A DNA stretch of 8,761 nt, taken from positions 1 through 8,761 of the forward strand of contig LNFD01000337.1 of assembly GCA_001464255.1 (NCBI GenBank), written 5' to 3'. Below the pieces are notes generated by a model. The model saw only the letters and a list, made by a program, of their open reading frames with translations, did not search any database and was not told the origin of the DNA. Positions 6,346 to 8,761 of this stretch are shown here, piece after piece. Numbering within the stretch: the first letter of the stretch is position 1; each line of letters begins with the position of its first letter. Source of the stretch: Actinomycetales bacterium Ga0077552. GTDB lineage: Bacteria; Actinomycetota; Actinomycetes; Actinomycetales; Microbacteriaceae. A program made the position numbers and the translations under genes.

Positions 6346-6413
6346 CGAGCCAACCGGCAGCCCGCCACCCGGCACCCCGCCACCCGGCACCCCGCCACCC
6401 GGCACCCCGCCCC
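6346..6413. repeat. 15-bp tandem repeat (C-rich on plus, G-rich on minus)
   Basis: Three perfect copies of CCCGCCACCCGGCAC occupy 6361-6375, 6376-6390 and 6391-6405. A partial copy follows (6406-6413) and a degenerate copy precedes (6346-6360, about 11 of 15). The repeat is intergenic, between the HNH SOS-type operator and the purE promoter. The minus strand carries eight runs of three or four G separated by loops of 1-4 nt (TGCC, TGGC and a final single base), which fits the usual G-quadruplex pattern. Because 15 is a multiple of three, it produces spurious Pro/Gly-rich open frames on both strands. Confidence 0.9.
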
Positions 6414-6483
6414 AACGACCACCGACCCACCCGCCCCACGACCCTGCCGCGTGCCCCTCCCGCCCGCGCACCCCGCGCGCGCC

Positions 6484-6495
6484 TACCCTTGACCC
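6484..6495 (+). promoter_or_regulatory. Putative leaderless promoter -10 of purE
   Basis: TACCCT at 6484-6489, then 6 nt, then ATG at 6496; the hexamer and spacing are identical to those of birA. No Shine-Dalgarno and no TTGACA-like -35 are seen. It gives purE a promoter of its own despite separation from purK. Confidence 0.5.
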
Positions 6496-7008
6496 ATGTC
6501 CACTCCTCTCGTCGCGGTCGTCATGGGCTCCGACTCCGACTGGTCGGTCATGCAGCACGCGGCGACCGCGCTCACCGAGCTGGGCATCGCCCACGAGGTC
6601 GAGGTGCTCAGCGCCCACCGCACGCCCGATGCGATGATCGCGTACGGGCGCGCGGCTTCCGGCCGGGGCATCCGGGTCATCATCGCCGGCGCCGGCGGCG
6701 CCGCCCACCTGCCCGGCATGATCGCGAGCGTGACGACCCTGCCCGTCGTCGGCGTGCCCGTGCCGCTCGCGACGCTCGACGGGCTCGACAGCCTGCTGAG
6801 CATCGTGCAGATGCCCGCCGGAATCCCCGTCGCGACCGTCTCGATCGGTGGCGGCCGCAACGCTGGCCTGCTCGCGGCGCGCATCATCGGGTCGACGGAT
6901 GCGGCCCTCGCCGAGCGCCTCGCCGCCTTCGCCGTCGACCTCGAGCACGCGGTCGCGGCGAAGAACGCCGCGCTCAAGGCCTCGATCGGCGCCGCGCCCG
7001 CGTCGTGA
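6496..7008 (+). CDS. purE: 5-(carboxyamino)imidazole ribonucleotide mutase, class I
   Basis: Converts N5-CAIR, the PurK product, to 4-carboxy-AIR in de novo purine synthesis. The 170-aa protein has all class I PurE signatures: MGSDSDW at 10-16 for phosphate and ribose binding, SAHRTP at 39-44 with the catalytic histidine H41, GAGGAAHLPGM at 65-75, GVPV at 86-89, QMPAGIPVATV at 105-115 and NAGLLAARI at 122-130. Class I proteins pair with a PurK, which is present here, so the AIR-carboxylating class II form is unlikely. Length is normal for the octameric enzyme. The ATG at 6496 begins right before the conserved first beta strand, and a -10-like element lies 6 nt upstream, suggesting a leaderless mRNA. 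The stop codon overlaps the GTG start of the LCP gene (GTGA), so the two are probably cotranscribed and translationally coupled. Confidence 0.97.
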   Translation: MSTPLVAVVMGSDSDWSVMQHAATALTELGIAHEVEVLSAHRTPDAMIAYGRAASGRGIRVIIAGAGGAAHLPGMIASVTTLPVVGVPVPLATLDGLDSLLSIVQMPAGIPVATVSIGGGRNAGLLAARIIGSTDAALAERLAAFAVDLEHAVAAKNAALKASIGAAPAS

Positions 7009-8345
7009 GCCTCACCTCGCCGCTACGGCATCCCGATACCCGCGACCCCGCGGTCATGAGCCGCCGGGCGTGGTGGCTGCTGGGCCTCAACCTGCTCATC
7101 CCGGGCAGCGCGCAGCTGCTCGCGGGCGACCGCCGCTGGGGGCGTTTCGCCGTCGGGGCGACGTTCACCCTGTGGGGAGCCGCCCTCGCCGCGCTGCTGC
7201 TCTTCGTGCTGTGGCGCCCCGCCGCCCTGACGCTCGCGACGAACCCGATCGTGCTGTGGATCGCCCAGCTCGGCCTCGTCTTCTACGCCGTGCTGTGGCT
7301 CGCGACGACGCTCAACGCCTTCACGCTCGTGCGGCTCGTGCGCACGGGGCCGCGCGCCCGCATCCCGATCGCCGTCTTCACGGTGCTGAGCATCGTGCTG
7401 ACGACGGGCACCGCCGGCTACGCGGCCCTGCTGACGGGGGTCGGGCGGGATGCTCTCGGCTCGGTCTTCGCCGACGGCACGTTCGTCGAGCCCATCGACG
7501 GCCGGTACACGATCCTGCTTCTGGGCGGCGACGCGGGTGACGACCGCATCGGGCTGCGGCCCGACAGCATGTCGCTCGTGAGCATCGATGCCGCGACCGG
7601 TGCCGTGACGATGATCGGCATTCCGCGCAACCTCTACAACGCGCCCTTCGCCGAGGGTTCGCCGCTGTGGGAGGCCTGGCCGCGCGGCTTCGACTGCGGC
7701 GACGACTGCCTGCTCGCCTACCTGTACCCGTGGGCTGAGGAGCACCCCGAGCTCTACCCCGACGCCGAGGCGAACGGCAGCACGCCCGCGCTCGAGGCGA
7801 TGAGCGACGCGGTCGAGGGGGTCACGGGCCTGCCGGTGCAGTTCACGGTGCTCATCGACATGGCCGGATTCGCCCGGCTCATCGACGCGCTCGGCGGCGT
7901 CGTCGTCACGGTCGACGAGCCCGTGCTGCTCGGCATCAACGGCGGGCCGGTCGTGGGCGAGATCGCCGCGGGCGAGCAGCGCATGGACGGCGCGACGGCT
8001 CTCTGGTACGCCCGCAGCCGCTACAACCTCACCGACTTCGACCGCATGGCGCACCAGCGCGATATCCAGGAGGCGATGCTGCAGCAGCTCGAGCCCGGCA
8101 CCGTGCTCACGCGCTTCCAGGCGATCGCCGAGGCGTCGAGCGGGCTCGTGCGCACCGACATCCCGCAGTCGATGCTCGGCGTCTTCAGCGACCTCGCGGT
8201 GCAGTCGCGTGCGCACGAGATCGTGCGCCTCGAGCTCGTACCGCCCCTTGTCGACAACGTCACGCCCGATTTCGCTGCGGTGCACACGATCGTGGCCGAG
8301 GCGGTCGCGCCCCGCCCGACGCCCACGTCGACCCCAGCACCGTGA
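7005..8345 (+). CDS. LytR-CpsA-Psr (LCP) family cell-wall glycopolymer transferase with four N-terminal membrane segments
   Basis: LCP proteins transfer lipid-linked glycopolymers (teichoic acid-like, arabinogalactan or capsule) to peptidoglycan on the outer face of the membrane. The 446-aa protein has four hydrophobic segments at about 21-40, 47-70, 80-105 and 118-143, then the extracellular LCP domain (about 166-415). Key motifs are ILLLGGDAGDDR at 170-181, LRPDSMSLVSID at 184-195, the conserved IPRNLY at 206-211, and ARSRYNLTDFDRMAHQRDIQEAM at 336-358 holding the arginines and aspartates that bind the pyrophosphate and metal. A CxxxC pair (C231, C235) sits in a loop after the IPR motif. 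The tail is Pro/Thr-rich. GTG at 7005 is chosen because it overlaps the purE stop by 4 nt; ATG at 7056 is an alternative that keeps all helices. Four N-terminal helices instead of one is unlike the best-known members. A glycosyltransferase gene converges on its end, consistent with a surface-polysaccharide locus to the right. Confidence 0.92.
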   Translation: MSLTSPLRHPDTRDPAVMSRRAWWLLGLNLLIPGSAQLLAGDRRWGRFAVGATFTLWGAALAALLLFVLWRPAALTLATNPIVLWIAQLGLVFYAVLWLATTLNAFTLVRLVRTGPRARIPIAVFTVLSIVLTTGTAGYAALLTGVGRDALGSVFADGTFVEPIDGRYTILLLGGDAGDDRIGLRPDSMSLVSIDAATGAVTMIGIPRNLYNAPFAEGSPLWEAWPRGFDCGDDCLLAYLYPWAEEHPELYPDAEANGSTPALEAMSDAVEGVTGLPVQFTVLIDMAGFARLIDALGGVVVTVDEPVLLGINGGPVVGEIAAGEQRMDGATALWYARSRYNLTDFDRMAHQRDIQEAMLQQLEPGTVLTRFQAIAEASSGLVRTDIPQSMLGVFSDLAVQSRAHEIVRLELVPPLVDNVTPDFAAVHTIVAEAVAPRPTPTSTPAP

Positions 8346-8350
8346 CGGCG

Positions 8351-8364
8351 GCGGGATGCCCCGC
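8351..8364. terminator. Small GC hairpin between convergent LCP and glycosyltransferase genes
   Basis: GCGGG (8351-8355), loop ATGC, CCCGC (8360-8364) can form a 5-bp stem in the 18-bp gap between the two convergent stop codons. There is no T-tract on either side, so it is at best a weak bidirectional terminator. Confidence 0.2.
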
Positions 8365-8761
8365 TACAGGTCGGCGTGCAGCTGCCAGGTCTTCTCGGCC
8401 GAGTCGCGCCAGCTGAACGCGCGCGCACGGTCGCGCCCGCGCACGGCCAGCTCGGCCGCGAGGGCGGAGTCGTCGAGCACCGAGCGCACCGCCTCGGCGA
8501 GCCGCGCGGGGTAGCCCTCGGCGTCGTCGCGGGCGACGACCACCCCGGCATCGCTGCACACCTCGAGCAGCGCGGGGGCATCGGAGTGCACGACCGGGGC
8601 GCCGAGGCTCATCGCCTCCAGGGCGACGAGACCCGATCCGGCCGAGAGGGCGGGAACGGCGACGACGGCGGCGCGGCTGTAGGCGACGGCGAGGTCGGTC
8701 TCGTCGAGCACGCCGAGGGCGCGCACGCGGCCTGGCTCGGGGGCGCCATCGACGTCGGGCA
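8364..8761 (-). CDS. Glycosyltransferase family 4, C-terminal part (partial)
   Basis: The last 131 residues of a glycosyltransferase whose start lies beyond the right edge. The sequence is the C-terminal nucleotide-sugar-binding Rossmann domain of the GT4/GT-B type. It has VRALGVLDETDLAVAYSRAAVV, then VPALSAGSGLVALEAMSLGAPVV with the glutamate and GL..LEAM..G.PVV pattern that binds the donor sugar nucleotide, then the closing HSDAPALLEVCSDAGVVV. A C-terminal helix follows (AFSWRDSAEKTWQLHADL) before the TAG at 8364-8366. The usual first glutamate of the E-x7-E motif (PS..EGFGL) is replaced here by SAGSGL, with the second in LEAM retained; this is common in some mannosyl- and rhamnosyltransferase subfamilies. 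Donor and acceptor cannot be told from this part. It is convergent with the LCP gene 18 bp away and probably belongs to a cell-envelope polysaccharide cluster continuing to the right. Confidence 0.9.
   Translation of the reverse strand, partial: PDVDGAPEPGRVRALGVLDETDLAVAYSRAAVVAVPALSAGSGLVALEAMSLGAPVVHSDAPALLEVCSDAGVVVARDDAEGYPARLAEAVRSVLDDSALAAELAVRGRDRARAFSWRDSAEKTWQLHADL

Noticed and set aside
6361..6413. CRISPR-like repeat array
   Set aside because: The units are 15 bp and directly adjacent, without spacers; this is a simple tandem repeat.
6259..6948. In-frame upstream extension of the HNH gene, including a Gly/Pro-rich repeat peptide
   Set aside because: The extension is antisense to purE and translates the 15-bp tandem repeat, giving a collagen-like illusion. 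The family start, ribosome binding site and SOS-type operator all place the start at 6258.
6489..7004. Upstream in-frame extension of the LCP gene through purE
   Set aside because: It is an out-of-frame reading of purE with Arg/His-rich composition. The GTG at 7005, overlapping the purE stop, is a standard coupled start.

Overview
The window is very GC-rich (G or C at most third codon positions) and comes from a high-GC Gram-positive actinobacterium. The gene set and order (acyl-CoA carboxylase beta subunit / birA / PH-domain membrane protein / GtrA / purK / purE / LCP protein / glycosyltransferase) look most like the Microbacteriaceae. That placement is an inference from gene content and general familiarity; no search was run.

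Layout from left to right. An acyl-CoA carboxylase beta-subunit gene runs leftward off the edge, missing only the last two bases of its presumed stop codon. Divergent from it is birA, a biotin ligase without a DNA-binding domain, followed by a small two-helix membrane protein with a bacterial PH domain. A GtrA-type membrane protein gene converges on this pair with only 2 bp between the stop codons. purK lies divergent from gtrA. Next, on the opposite strand, comes a DUF222/13E12-type HNH endonuclease gene. purE then follows on the plus strand and overlaps the start of a LytR-CpsA-Psr (LCP) gene by 4 nt. The right edge holds the C-terminal part of a GT4-type glycosyltransferase on the minus strand.

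Functionally there are three themes. Biotin-dependent acyl-CoA carboxylation is represented by the carboxyltransferase and the ligase that charges the biotinylated partner subunit. The two-step carboxylation of AIR to CAIR in purine synthesis is represented by purK and purE. Envelope and surface polysaccharide functions are represented by GtrA, the LCP protein and the glycosyltransferase. The HNH gene fits none of these and separates purK from purE.

The least ordinary part is the 237-bp region between the HNH gene and purE. It has a near-perfect LexA/SOS-type operator (GAAC-N4-GTTC) just upstream of the HNH gene, a perfect palindrome that would pair the HNH ribosome binding site with the bases next to its start codon, and a 15-bp tandem repeat whose minus strand has G-quadruplex potential. 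Two window-wide patterns also stand out. Three genes (carboxylase beta subunit, birA, purE), and weakly a fourth (PH-domain gene), have a TAnnnT -10-like hexamer exactly 6 nt before the start codon, which suggests leaderless transcripts. GGATGC hugely outnumbers GGACGC (about 14 to 1, both strands), with the Asp codon before Ala switching from GAC to GAT after a G. No rRNA, tRNA, CRISPR array, insertion sequence or riboswitch was seen.
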